Assembly: GCA_021639925.1 (NCBI GenBank)
Contig: JAJXEL010000125.1
Span: 1 to 5,777 of the forward strand
Source of the DNA: Alphaproteobacteria bacterium
GTDB taxonomy: Bacteria; Pseudomonadota; Alphaproteobacteria; CAAGCB01; CAG-977
DNA length: 5,777 bases
Direction: 5' to 3'
Part shown: positions 1 to 5,774 of the stretch, in pieces
How positions within the stretch are numbered: the first letter of the stretch is position 1
Layout: every line of letters starts with the position of its first letter
The notes under the pieces: generated by a model
Database searches by the model: none
Seen by the model: only the letters and a program-made list of their open reading frames with translations
Told to the model about the DNA's origin: nothing
Program-made: the position numbers and the translations under genes

Positions 1-2
1 TC

Positions 3-464
3 CTCCCGATGAATATTTTTTCAGAAAAAGAAAGGAATGTTTTATTAGCTATACATAAATATAAAGATAAACAGGAAGCGGTTCCGTTTATCTTTGAGTC
101 AAATGGAACTAGAAGTTATGCAAAACTGTACACAAAAATCAAAGAAATTTTAGATTTTGGTGGAATTCTTATCGCTGATGAATTGGAAGCAAGCCTGCAT
201 ATTGATCTTGTGGAACGTATTTTAAATCTTTTTATGAGAAAGGAAACCAATCCTAATAATGCACAGATTCTTTTCACAACACATAACCCGTGGTTTTTGC
301 AATATTTGACGAAATCTCAGATTTTTATTGCGCAAAAACAAGATAACTTAAGCACGGAATGTTTCCGGCTTGATGAGATGAACGGTGTTAGAAACGATGA
401 AAACTTCTTTATGAAATACATTTCAGGAGAATATGATGGAAAGCCTCGTATAAAGGAGGACTAA
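3..464 (+). CDS. rloA: RloA/AbiLi-like AAA (ABC-type) ATPase, C-terminal part; 5' end outside window
   Basis: This is the C-terminal part of an AAA15-type ATPase of the RloA/AbiLi kind. These proteins power defence systems by ATP-driven conformational change. The frame is open to the window edge, so the ATG at 9 is probably an internal Met and the Walker A half lies upstream. Counting from that Met, an ABC-signature-like stretch (ESNGT, 30-34) is followed by a hydrophobic Walker B strand ending in the catalytic acidic pair (ILIADE, 53-58). A D-loop-like segment (EASLH, 60-64) and a switch-histidine strand (FTTHNP, 89-94) come next. This order is the normal C-terminal half of an SMC/ABC-like ATPase fold. 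The stop codon overlaps the start of rloB by one base, so the two are translationally coupled. Motifs are seen directly. The RloA assignment leans on the RloB neighbour and the hsd context, and another ATPase of the same superfamily cannot be fully excluded. Confidence 0.85.
   Translation, partial: LPMNIFSEKERNVLLAIHKYKDKQEAVPFIFESNGTRSYAKLYTKIKEILDFGGILIADELEASLHIDLVERILNLFMRKETNPNNAQILFTTHNPWFLQYLTKSQIFIAQKQDNLSTECFRLDEMNGVRNDENFFMKYISGEYDGKPRIKED
452..459 (+). promoter_or_regulatory. Strong ribosome binding site of rloB inside the rloA end
   Basis: AAAGGAGG lies four bases before the ATG at 464 and within the last codons of the ATPase gene. It is a near-perfect Shine-Dalgarno sequence. 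Together with the TAATG stop/start overlap it fixes the rloB start and indicates tight co-expression of the two proteins. Confidence 0.8.
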
Positions 465-1063
465 TGAGAAAGAAAAAACGCCAAAAGAAAGTTATCGTTT
501 CGTATATCTATGAAGGCGAGCGTGAAGAAATTTTTTTAAAATATCTGACAGAAATATATGAATCTGACGCAAAACCTTTGATGATGTTTTCTAAACGTGG
601 CGGTTCGGCAGACTCCATTATTTCTAACACGCTTAAAGCTTTAGACAGAGGGACTTATTTATTTGTTGTTCTTGATGAGGATTTTGAGCAGAAAGATCCA
701 TTATCTATTAAAACCTTACGGGCTTTAGAAAAGGTTTGGTGCTTGAAAGCATCTTCGCTAGATAAAGTACCTTACAGAAATTTGAACTCCTATAACATCA
801 AACAGAGAAAACCTATTATCGTTTTCTCAAATCCTCATTCTATTGAGGGAATTCTTTTGCAAATATTAAATGTTCCTAAAAAAGATCTGGAAAACAGCAA
901 TACCGACCGTTTAAAGGATCGTCTAAACGGTTGTTGCCATGCCAAATTTGATGCTGATTTCTTAAAAGAACGCTTTTCGAAGGCGGTAATAGAAGATAAA
1001 AGAACGGTTATTCCAGAATTAGATCTCATTATTTCTTTGATGGAAAAAGCAAAGAAATCTTAG
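464..1063 (+). CDS. rloB: RloB family protein (Toprim-like partner of the AAA ATPase)
   Basis: This 199-residue protein has the size and motif layout of the RloB family (AbiLii in the lactococcal AbiL system), the usual partner of RloA-type ATPases beside type I restriction genes. A basic N-terminus (residues 2-9) leads into a beta strand and the acidic motif YEGEREE (16-22), matching the first Toprim acidic motif. After a helix, the strand LFVVLDEDFE (66-75) carries a DxD pair at D71 and D73, the second Toprim-like metal-binding motif. The FSNPHSIEGILL segment (121-132) matches the conserved SNP...E block that is characteristic of RloB. No membrane segment or signal is visible, so it should be cytosolic. 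Nuclease activity is inferred from Toprim logic and is not shown by the sequence. Reading past its TAG stop would reach a TAA four codons later. Confidence 0.85.
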   Translation: MRKKKRQKKVIVSYIYEGEREEIFLKYLTEIYESDAKPLMMFSKRGGSADSIISNTLKALDRGTYLFVVLDEDFEQKDPLSIKTLRALEKVWCLKASSLDKVPYRNLNSYNIKQRKPIIVFSNPHSIEGILLQILNVPKKDLENSNTDRLKDRLNGCCHAKFDADFLKERFSKAVIEDKRTVIPELDLIISLMEKAKKS

Positions 1064-1093
1064 TACCCTTTGTAAAGGAGCTCAGATAAAAAC

Positions 1094-1098
1094 AAGGA
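1094..1098 (+). promoter_or_regulatory. Ribosome binding site of hsdR
   Basis: AAGGA eight bases before the ATG at 1107 supports that start. A better Shine-Dalgarno match, AAAGGAG at 1074-1080, lies 26 bases upstream of the ATG and has no start codon at a usable distance. No clear promoter or terminator is seen in the 43-base gap after rloB, so hsdR is probably transcribed with rloAB. Confidence 0.6.
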
Positions 1099-1106
1099 AT
1101 AATCCG

Positions 1107-2309
1107 ATGACTGCGTCTTTTGAAAACCCCGTAAATGAAAACGCTTATGAAAAATCAATCATCGAGCTGTTTCAAAATATGGGCTATATCCACGTCTACG
1201 GTCCTGACGTCGATGACAGAAATTTCAAATCTCCCCTGTATGAAAAGGTGCTGGAAAAATCGTTGGCGGATATCAATCCCAAATTGCCCAAAGCCGCCAT
1301 TGACGAAGCTTTGTTCAAAATCAAAAATTTTGAAAATGCCGCATTGATCCAAAAAAACTTAATCTTTACGGATTATTTGCAAAACGGAATTCCCGTCAGA
1401 TACTGCGAAAACGAAACACAAAAAGATACTATCGTCTATCTGATCGATTATAAAAACGTTCATAAAAATTCCTTTATCATCGCCAATCAATGGACTTTTA
1501 TCGAAAACAGCGAAAAACGACCCGATATCATTTTATTCGTTAACGGCTTGCCTTTAGTGTTAATGGAATTAAAATCCCCCTCACGCGAGGAAACCGACGC
1601 CTCAGCCGCATATCGTCAAATCGAAAATTACAAACTCGAAATCCCGTCCATGTTCATTTATAACGCCGTGTGCGTGATGAGCGACTTGCTGACGTCAAAA
1701 GCGGGAACCATATCGTCCGACGAAAACAGATTTATGGAATGGAAAACGGTTGACGGTTCCTATGAAAACACCAAATACGCCCAGTTCGACACCTTTTTTA
1801 AAGGCATATTTGACAAAGAAAGATTCTTGGACATTCTGAAAAACTTTATCTGTTTTTCGGTCGAAACGGATAAAACCATAAAAATTTTAGCCGCTTATCA
1901 TCAATACTTCGCCGTTAAAAAAGCCGTTGCCTCAACTCAAACGGCAACCGAAACCGACGGCAAAGGCGGCGTGTTCTGGCATACTCAGGGCAGCGGAAAA
2001 TCTTTGTCAATGGTGTTCTATGCCCATTTGTTGCAAAGCGCGCTCAACAGCCCGACAATCGTCGTTTTAACCGACCGAAACGATTTGGACAATCAACTGT
2101 TCGCCCAGTTTTCAAAATGTTCGGATTTTTTGCGTCAAAAGCCTGTCCAAGCTGAAAGCAGAGCACATTTAAAACAATTGTTGGGCGGAATTAAAGCAAA
2201 CGGCATCTTCTTTACCACCATGCAAAAATTCGAAGAAGCCGAAGACCCCCTGTCGGAACGCAGATCATTGTCATGGCGGACGAAGCACATCGCGGACAGT
2301 ACGGATTAA
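1107..2309 (+). CDS. HsdR N-terminal fragment: PD-(D/E)xK nuclease and first half of motor domain 1
   Basis: This 400-residue fragment begins at a supported ATG and ends at a premature TAA, with about the last 20 residues out of frame. The nuclease domain shows D140 in RPDIILF, then E154 and K156 in MELKS, which are the metal-binding residues of the PD-(D/E)xK fold. The QxxxY motif follows at Q171-Y175 (QIENY), a hallmark of type I R subunits. The motor begins with Walker A, QGSGKS at 294-299, then motif Ia, TDRNDLDNQL at 322-331, and motif Ib in GIFFTTMQKF at 366-375. Without the Walker B/DEAH box it could not hydrolyse ATP. Whether the isolated nuclease domain folds or acts alone cannot be judged from sequence, and it would more likely be degraded or inert. 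Confidence 0.85.
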   Translation: MTASFENPVNENAYEKSIIELFQNMGYIHVYGPDVDDRNFKSPLYEKVLEKSLADINPKLPKAAIDEALFKIKNFENAALIQKNLIFTDYLQNGIPVRYCENETQKDTIVYLIDYKNVHKNSFIIANQWTFIENSEKRPDIILFVNGLPLVLMELKSPSREETDASAAYRQIENYKLEIPSMFIYNAVCVMSDLLTSKAGTISSDENRFMEWKTVDGSYENTKYAQFDTFFKGIFDKERFLDILKNFICFSVETDKTIKILAAYHQYFAVKKAVASTQTATETDGKGGVFWHTQGSGKSLSMVFYAHLLQSALNSPTIVVLTDRNDLDNQLFAQFSKCSDFLRQKPVQAESRAHLKQLLGGIKANGIFFTTMQKFEEAEDPLSERRSLSWRTKHIADSTD

Positions 2310-4162
2310 CCGAAAAAATGGATGAAAAAACAGGAAAAATCAAAATCGGAACCGCTAGAAAAATCAGAAAATCCCTGCCTAACGCAACATATGTCGGTTT
2401 TACGGGAACGCCCGTTTCCATAAAAGACCATAACACCCGCGAAGTGTTCGGCAATTATATTGACGTGTACGATATGACCCAGGCGGTTGAAGACGGCGCA
2501 ACTCGTCCCGTTTATTACGAAAGCCGCGTCATTAAACTGCATCTGAAACCGGAAATCTTAAAGCTGATTGATGACGAATACGAACTGATGGCTCATAAAA
2601 CCGATCCGGAAGTCATCGAAAAAAGCAAAAAACAGCTTGGGCAAATGGAAACGATTTTAGGTGATCCCGCCACAATCAATTCTTTGGTGACCGATATTCT
2701 GGATCACTACGAAAATAATCGAGCATCTTTGTTGACGGGAAAAGCCATGATTGTTGCCTATTCCCGATCAATCGCCATGGAAATTTACAATAAAATATTA
2801 GACTTGCACCCCGATTGGCAGGAAAAAGTCGCCGTCGTTATGACTGCTGCAAATGACGACCCCAAAGAATGGCGCAGCATTATCGGAAACAAATCTTATA
2901 AAAACGAATTAGCCAGAAAATTCAAAGATAACAACGACCCCTTGAAAATCGCAATCGTTGTCGATATGTGGCTGACGGGTTTTGACGTTCCGTCTTTGGC
3001 AACAATGTATGTCTATAAACCGATGAGCGGACATAACCTGATGCAGGCGATCGCCCGCGTCAATCGCGTATTTCAAGACAAAGAAGGCGGATTAATCGTC
3101 GATTATGTCGGCATCGCAGGCGCTTTGAAACAAGCAATGAACGATTATACCGTTCGCGACCGCAAAAACTACGGCGATACAGATATATCAAAAGTCGCCG
3201 CACCCAAATTTTTGGAAAAATTGGAAGTGTGCAGAAATCTTTTTCACGGTTTTGATTACTCGGGCTTTGCCGGTTTGGGAAATCTTGAACGCGCGCGATT
3301 AATCAGCGGCGCCGTCAATTTTATTATTGAACGCGGCAGAGAAACGCAAAAAGAAACCTTTGTCAAAGAAGCTTTATTACTGAAGCAGGCTTTATCGTTG
3401 TGCTCGTCAGTGATTGAAGAAAACTTGCGTATTGAAGCCGCCTTTATCGAAGCCGTGCGCGTTTTGACGGTTCGATTGTCCTGTACGGGAAACGGCGGGA
3501 AAAAAATTTCTTTGCCGGAACTGAACGAAAAAATAAACGAGCTTTTAAAACAAAGTATCAAAAGCGACGGCGTCATCAATTTGTTTTCAGATATTCAAGA
3601 AGAATTTTCTTTGTTTGATCCCAAGTTTTTGGAAGACATTTCTAAGATGAAAGAAAAAAACTTGGCTCTTGAGCTTTTAAAGAAATTAATTGCCGAGCAA
3701 ATCTCTGTTTATCGGCATACAAACGTCGTTAAATCCGAAAAATTCAGCGAAATCATTCAAAAATCAATGAACCGCTATTTAAACGGATTGCTGACAAACG
3801 AACAAGTCATTGAAGAACTGCTTAATCTGGCAAAGCAAATTGCCGCCGCTCAAAAAGAAGGAAGCGATTTGGGGCTTACGCCTGATGAAGTGGCTTTTTA
3901 CGACGCTCTGACCCGTCCCGAAGCCGTAAAGGATTTTTACGAAAACGACGAACTGATTGCCATTACCAAAGAATTGACCGATACTTTGCGCAAAAACAAA
4001 ACCATCGATTGGCAAAAAAGAGAAAACGCCCGCGCCAAGATGAGATTACTTATCAAAAAATTGCTTAAAAAACATAAGTATCCGCCCGAAGGAATGGAAG
4101 ATGCCGTCTCAACTGTTATGACCCAATGCGAACTTTGGGCGGATCATGTAATGGAAGCTTAA
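2273..4162 (+). CDS. HsdR C-terminal fragment: DEAH box, second motor domain, helical C-terminal domain
   Basis: This 629-residue frame continues HsdR after the frameshift. Its apparent start ATG is the internal Met of the IVMADEAH strand and has no Shine-Dalgarno sequence, so it is probably not a real initiation site. DEAH lies at residues 3-6 (motif II) and GFTGTP at 42-47 (motif III). A motif IV-like strand, AMIVAYSRS, is near 159. VDMWLTGFDVP from 230 is motif V, and QAIARVNR from 258 is the arginine-finger motif VI. The last 300 or so residues are helical and charged. They end in the conserved type I R block with AFYDALTRPEA and the DWQKRENARAKMR stretch (about 3890-4050), the region that contacts the methylase core in known R subunits. 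The reading frame is otherwise clean, so the gene has not decayed beyond the single break. Confidence 0.85.
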   Translation: MADEAHRGQYGLTEKMDEKTGKIKIGTARKIRKSLPNATYVGFTGTPVSIKDHNTREVFGNYIDVYDMTQAVEDGATRPVYYESRVIKLHLKPEILKLIDDEYELMAHKTDPEVIEKSKKQLGQMETILGDPATINSLVTDILDHYENNRASLLTGKAMIVAYSRSIAMEIYNKILDLHPDWQEKVAVVMTAANDDPKEWRSIIGNKSYKNELARKFKDNNDPLKIAIVVDMWLTGFDVPSLATMYVYKPMSGHNLMQAIARVNRVFQDKEGGLIVDYVGIAGALKQAMNDYTVRDRKNYGDTDISKVAAPKFLEKLEVCRNLFHGFDYSGFAGLGNLERARLISGAVNFIIERGRETQKETFVKEALLLKQALSLCSSVIEENLRIEAAFIEAVRVLTVRLSCTGNGGKKISLPELNEKINELLKQSIKSDGVINLFSDIQEEFSLFDPKFLEDISKMKEKNLALELLKKLIAEQISVYRHTNVVKSEKFSEIIQKSMNRYLNGLLTNEQVIEELLNLAKQIAAAQKEGSDLGLTPDEVAFYDALTRPEAVKDFYENDELIAITKELTDTLRKNKTIDWQKRENARAKMRLLIKKLLKKHKYPPEGMEDAVSTVMTQCELWADHVMEA

Positions 4163-4217
4163 CCTTCTTAACCATCTTTATTATCTGTACTTCATCACAT
4201 AATAATTTTGTATATGA

Positions 4218-4248
4218 AAACCGCGTGATGGTTTACGCGGTTTCTTTT
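4218..4248 (+). terminator. Rho-independent terminator after hsdR
   Basis: A perfect 9-bp inverted repeat (AAACCGCGT at 4218-4226, ACGCGGTTT at 4235-4243) encloses an 8-base loop and is followed by CTTTT. It lies 56 bases after the hsdR stop and reads as the end of the rloAB-hsdR operon. The T-tail is interrupted by a C, so some read-through into the next gene is possible. The rest of the gap 4163-4261 is AT-rich with no convincing promoter. Confidence 0.75.
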
Positions 4249-4253
4249 GCAAA

Positions 4254-4260
4254 AGAGGTG
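4254..4260 (+). promoter_or_regulatory. Ribosome binding site of the 4262 gene
   Basis: AGAGGTG matches the anti-Shine-Dalgarno core closely and sits just before the ATG at 4262, although the spacing is short. It favours ATG 4262 over the in-frame TTG at 4247, which lies upstream of this site and inside the terminator tail. Confidence 0.55.
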
Positions 4261-4261
4261 T

Positions 4262-4606
4262 ATGATATTCAAAATAAGTTACAGTAATCACGCAATTGTC
4301 GGAGCGAAAGCGGCTAGTGTTGTTTACAGATGTCCCGCTTACACAAACGGGGTTGGCCAATACGCCATGAAGTTCCGTCATTTTTTAACAGAGTATCAAT
4401 CCGCATACAGGGCAAGACAAACTCTGCCAACGCCTCCGGAACAACTGAATGTTTATTGGAAATCATTGAGAGCTAAATTTCGACTTGAAGCAGACAATAT
4501 CGAAAACATGATCAAGGCCGCTTATCGGATTAAAGTTCCCCGCCCCAAAAACAACAAACCGAAATTCAACAAACGAAACAACAGTCGCCAAAACAGGAGA
4601 AAATAA
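4262..4606 (+). CDS. Hypothetical protein, 114 residues, strongly basic C-terminal tail
   Basis: I do not recognise this protein. From ATG 4262 it has 114 residues. The N-terminal part (1-35) is short and mixed. Residues 36-88 look helical and amphipathic, with the segments KFRHFLTEYQSAYRA and LEADNIENMIKAAYR. The last 26 or so residues are dense in Lys, Arg, Asn and Pro (from about 89), as in disordered nucleic-acid-binding tails. No signal peptide, membrane segment or catalytic motif is visible. Met36 (4367) is an alternative start that would give a compact 79-residue protein, but it has no Shine-Dalgarno sequence, whereas 4262 has one. It ends three bases before the next gene's ATG, so the two form an operon. 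Its proximity to the terminator leaves its promoter unclear. Binding of DNA or RNA is only an inference from charge. Confidence 0.6.
   Translation: MIFKISYSNHAIVGAKAASVVYRCPAYTNGVGQYAMKFRHFLTEYQSAYRARQTLPTPPEQLNVYWKSLRAKFRLEADNIENMIKAAYRIKVPRPKNNKPKFNKRNNSRQNRRK
4595..4600 (+). promoter_or_regulatory. Ribosome binding site of the broken 4610 gene
   Basis: AGGAGA lies nine bases before the ATG at 4610, inside the last codons of the preceding gene. A good Shine-Dalgarno sequence here supports 4610 as the original start of a gene that is now interrupted. Confidence 0.55.
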
Positions 4607-4609
4607 GCC

Positions 4610-5116
4610 ATGAATAAGAAGAATCGTAATCAAATGGAAGATTTGTTCGGTTCATTCCTTTTGAACCAAGAAGGCACGGAATACGCGTTTTAAAACACGG
4701 ATAAAGTCGCATTAAGGAAAGTGGTTAAATATCTGAAAAGTACTACGGTTACCCCTTCTCCAGACACTTTTTTGAACGGTATCAGGATTGAATGCAACGA
4801 CGAACAGATTCTATTCTCGGTCAAAAATTTGTATCGCCTGTAGGACAAGTCGCCATACTGGCTTCAGAAAAAAAATGGACAGACGCTCTATGTGTTTGGA
4901 ATTAGCTTCTGCGGGAAGTTTGAATCCTTTATTGTCGGCGGATATTTGGAAAATAAAAAAAGAGAAAGGCTGTTCGTGGCTATACAGTGGCGGCAGCCGG
5001 TTAATACCATAAGCCTGTTGGCGGACGCTATTGTTTCCGATTACGTTCCCGATGCCGTGCGAATGAAAAAGGAAATGCCATTATATCGGTTGTTCACGGT
5101 CGCTATGACGGCATAA
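4610..5116 (+). pseudogene. Unknown gene of about 168 codons with two in-frame stop codons
   Basis: From ATG 4610 a single frame runs to the TAA at 5114-5116, broken only by TAA at codon 28 (4691-4693) and TAG at codon 78 (4841-4843). All three parts read as normal protein. The first, with MEDLFGSFLL, is short and helical. The middle holds VALRKVVKYLK and IRIECNDEQILFSVKNL. The last 90 residues include YVFGISFCGKFESFIVGGY and RLFVAIQWRQP, which look like an alternating beta-strand domain. There is no frameshift, so two point nonsense changes (for example CAA to TAA and CAG to TAG) would explain it. I do not recognise the family. A GTG at 4892 could in principle start the last part alone, but it has no Shine-Dalgarno sequence. 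The gene was probably co-transcribed with the 4262 gene and is presumably non-functional now. Confidence 0.6.
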
Positions 5117-5132
5117 TGTTTGATATTGAATG

Positions 5133-5170
5133 AATAACCGTTTCTTTCAATCAGGGGCGGTTATTTTTTT
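5133..5170 (+). terminator. Rho-independent terminator between the 4610 gene and convergent fic
   Basis: AATAACCG (5133-5140) pairs perfectly with CGGTTATT (5158-5165). The stem can be extended inward by three G-U pairs, a C-G pair and a T-A pair to a 7-base loop. A run of five T follows, and it overlaps the fic stop codon on the other strand. Polarity favours termination of plus-strand transcripts. On the minus strand the hairpin has no clean U-tract but may still help end fic mRNA. Confidence 0.75.
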
Positions 5171-5774
5171 AACATTCGTGGATGTCGTACTCGTCGTAGC
5201 CTTCGTAATAGTAACTGACATCAATACCTTTCATAAAGACGTTGCGTTCATCAATTTGATCCGTCAGCGCATTTTTCAAGAGATGTTTAATTTCTATGTC
5301 TTTGATCGGACTTCTTTCCATTGCCAGCAAATAATCGTTTTTATCGATCAAATTCCAGTCAACAACACGTTTGAGTTCTTTTTTGAATATCAAATCAAGC
5401 CAAATTCTGGTCGCTCGCCCGTTTCCTTCTCTGAACGGGTGGGCAATATTCATCTCTACGTATTTTTCAACAATCTCGTCAAAGGTTGACTGCGGCATTT
5501 TATCAATGCTTTTTAAGGCCTGGGCCAAATACATCACCGGAGCGAACCTGAAACTCTCCTTTGACACGTTTACATCACGCATTTTTCCGGCAAAATCGTA
5601 AATATCTTCGAATAAATATTTATGGATTTGCTTTAACCCCGCAAACGTCCCGACCTTTACGGTGTTGATTTTACCGCTGTCATACAGCTTTATGGCTTTT
5701 CCTTTGCTGATTTTTTCTTCTTGCTTATTGAGCTCAACCTGATCCGTGATGTTAAATTTGTTTTTTAAAACCAT
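5169..5774 (-). CDS. fic: Class III Fic protein adenylyltransferase
   Basis: This 201-residue Fic-domain protein transfers AMP from ATP to a target hydroxyl. Its nearest known relative by sequence memory is NmFic of Neisseria meningitidis, whose class has been shown to modify DNA gyrase GyrB and topoisomerase ParE. The active-site motif HPFREGNGRATR spans residues 112-123, with catalytic H112, the metal ligand E116 and the phosphate-binding GNGR loop all present. The preceding KYVEMNIA helix and the flap region around FRFAPVMYL (75-83) are typical. Near the C-terminus SYYYEG (187-192) matches the class III inhibitory motif (S/T)xxxE(G/N), with E191 as the inhibitory glutamate and Y188 at the position of the NmFic auto-AMPylation tyrosine. 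Start Met is three bases from the window edge, so its ribosome binding site is not visible and a slightly longer N-terminus is possible. It is convergent with the preceding genes and has no antitoxin partner here. Confidence 0.93.
   Translation of the reverse strand: MVLKNKFNITDQVELNKQEEKISKGKAIKLYDSGKINTVKVGTFAGLKQIHKYLFEDIYDFAGKMRDVNVSKESFRFAPVMYLAQALKSIDKMPQSTFDEIVEKYVEMNIAHPFREGNGRATRIWLDLIFKKELKRVVDWNLIDKNDYLLAMERSPIKDIEIKHLLKNALTDQIDERNVFMKGIDVSYYYEGYDEYDIHEC

Larger units (their letters stand above)
1107..4162 (+). pseudogene. hsdR: Type I restriction enzyme R subunit (HsdR), complete in content but split by a frameshift
   Basis: The region encodes a full HsdR of about 1018 residues, a normal length for the family, but in two overlapping frames. 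In complex with HsdM and HsdS it would translocate DNA with its superfamily 2 motor and cleave unmethylated DNA with its PD-(D/E)xK domain. The first frame carries nuclease motifs and helicase motifs I, Ia and Ib. The second carries motifs II to VI and the C-terminal helical domain. The span is 3056 bases, one short of a multiple of three. The junction falls at about 2258-2266, where LSER in the first frame would join IIVMADEAH in the second, in line with the usual LS(E/D)RRN-IIV-ADEAH sequence of HsdR proteins. One base (or 1+3n) is therefore missing. Everything else is intact, so this is either a recent mutation, a phase-variable state or a sequencing error. As it stands no full-length HsdR would be made. 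Confidence 0.9.

Noticed and set aside
2244..2254. Possible programmed -1 frameshift at the C run (2246-2250) in hsdR
   Set aside because: The codons GAC CCC CTG do not form a canonical slippery heptamer, and a slip there would replace the family-typical LSER sequence with PVGT. HsdR is also not known to need frameshifting.
4101..4112. Sequence one mismatch away from the 12-base Neisseria DNA uptake sequence
   Set aside because: Single copy, inside hsdR coding sequence, with a mismatch in the conserved core. No perfect copy or inverted pair was seen, so it does not support a Neisseria origin.
4247..4261. TTG at 4247 as the start of the small basic protein
   Set aside because: It lies in the T-tail of the terminator and upstream of the ribosome binding site, which serves the ATG at 4262.
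4691..4843. Stop-codon recoding (TAA or TAG as sense) to explain the 4610 gene
   Set aside because: rloA, hsdR, the 4262 gene and fic all end in TAA at sensible lengths, so TAA is a working stop here. TAG ends rloB at a normal length. Nonsense mutation is the simpler explanation.
4788..5012. Open frame of 74 codons within the broken 4610 gene
   Set aside because: It is in a different frame from the continuous 4610-5116 frame, has no ribosome binding site and reads as low-quality Ser/Arg/Cys-rich shadow sequence.
5130..5489. Plus-strand open frame of 119 codons opposite fic
   Set aside because: It is antisense to a well-supported Fic gene and overlaps the terminator. Its translation is phenylalanine- and valine-rich shadow sequence without a ribosome binding site.
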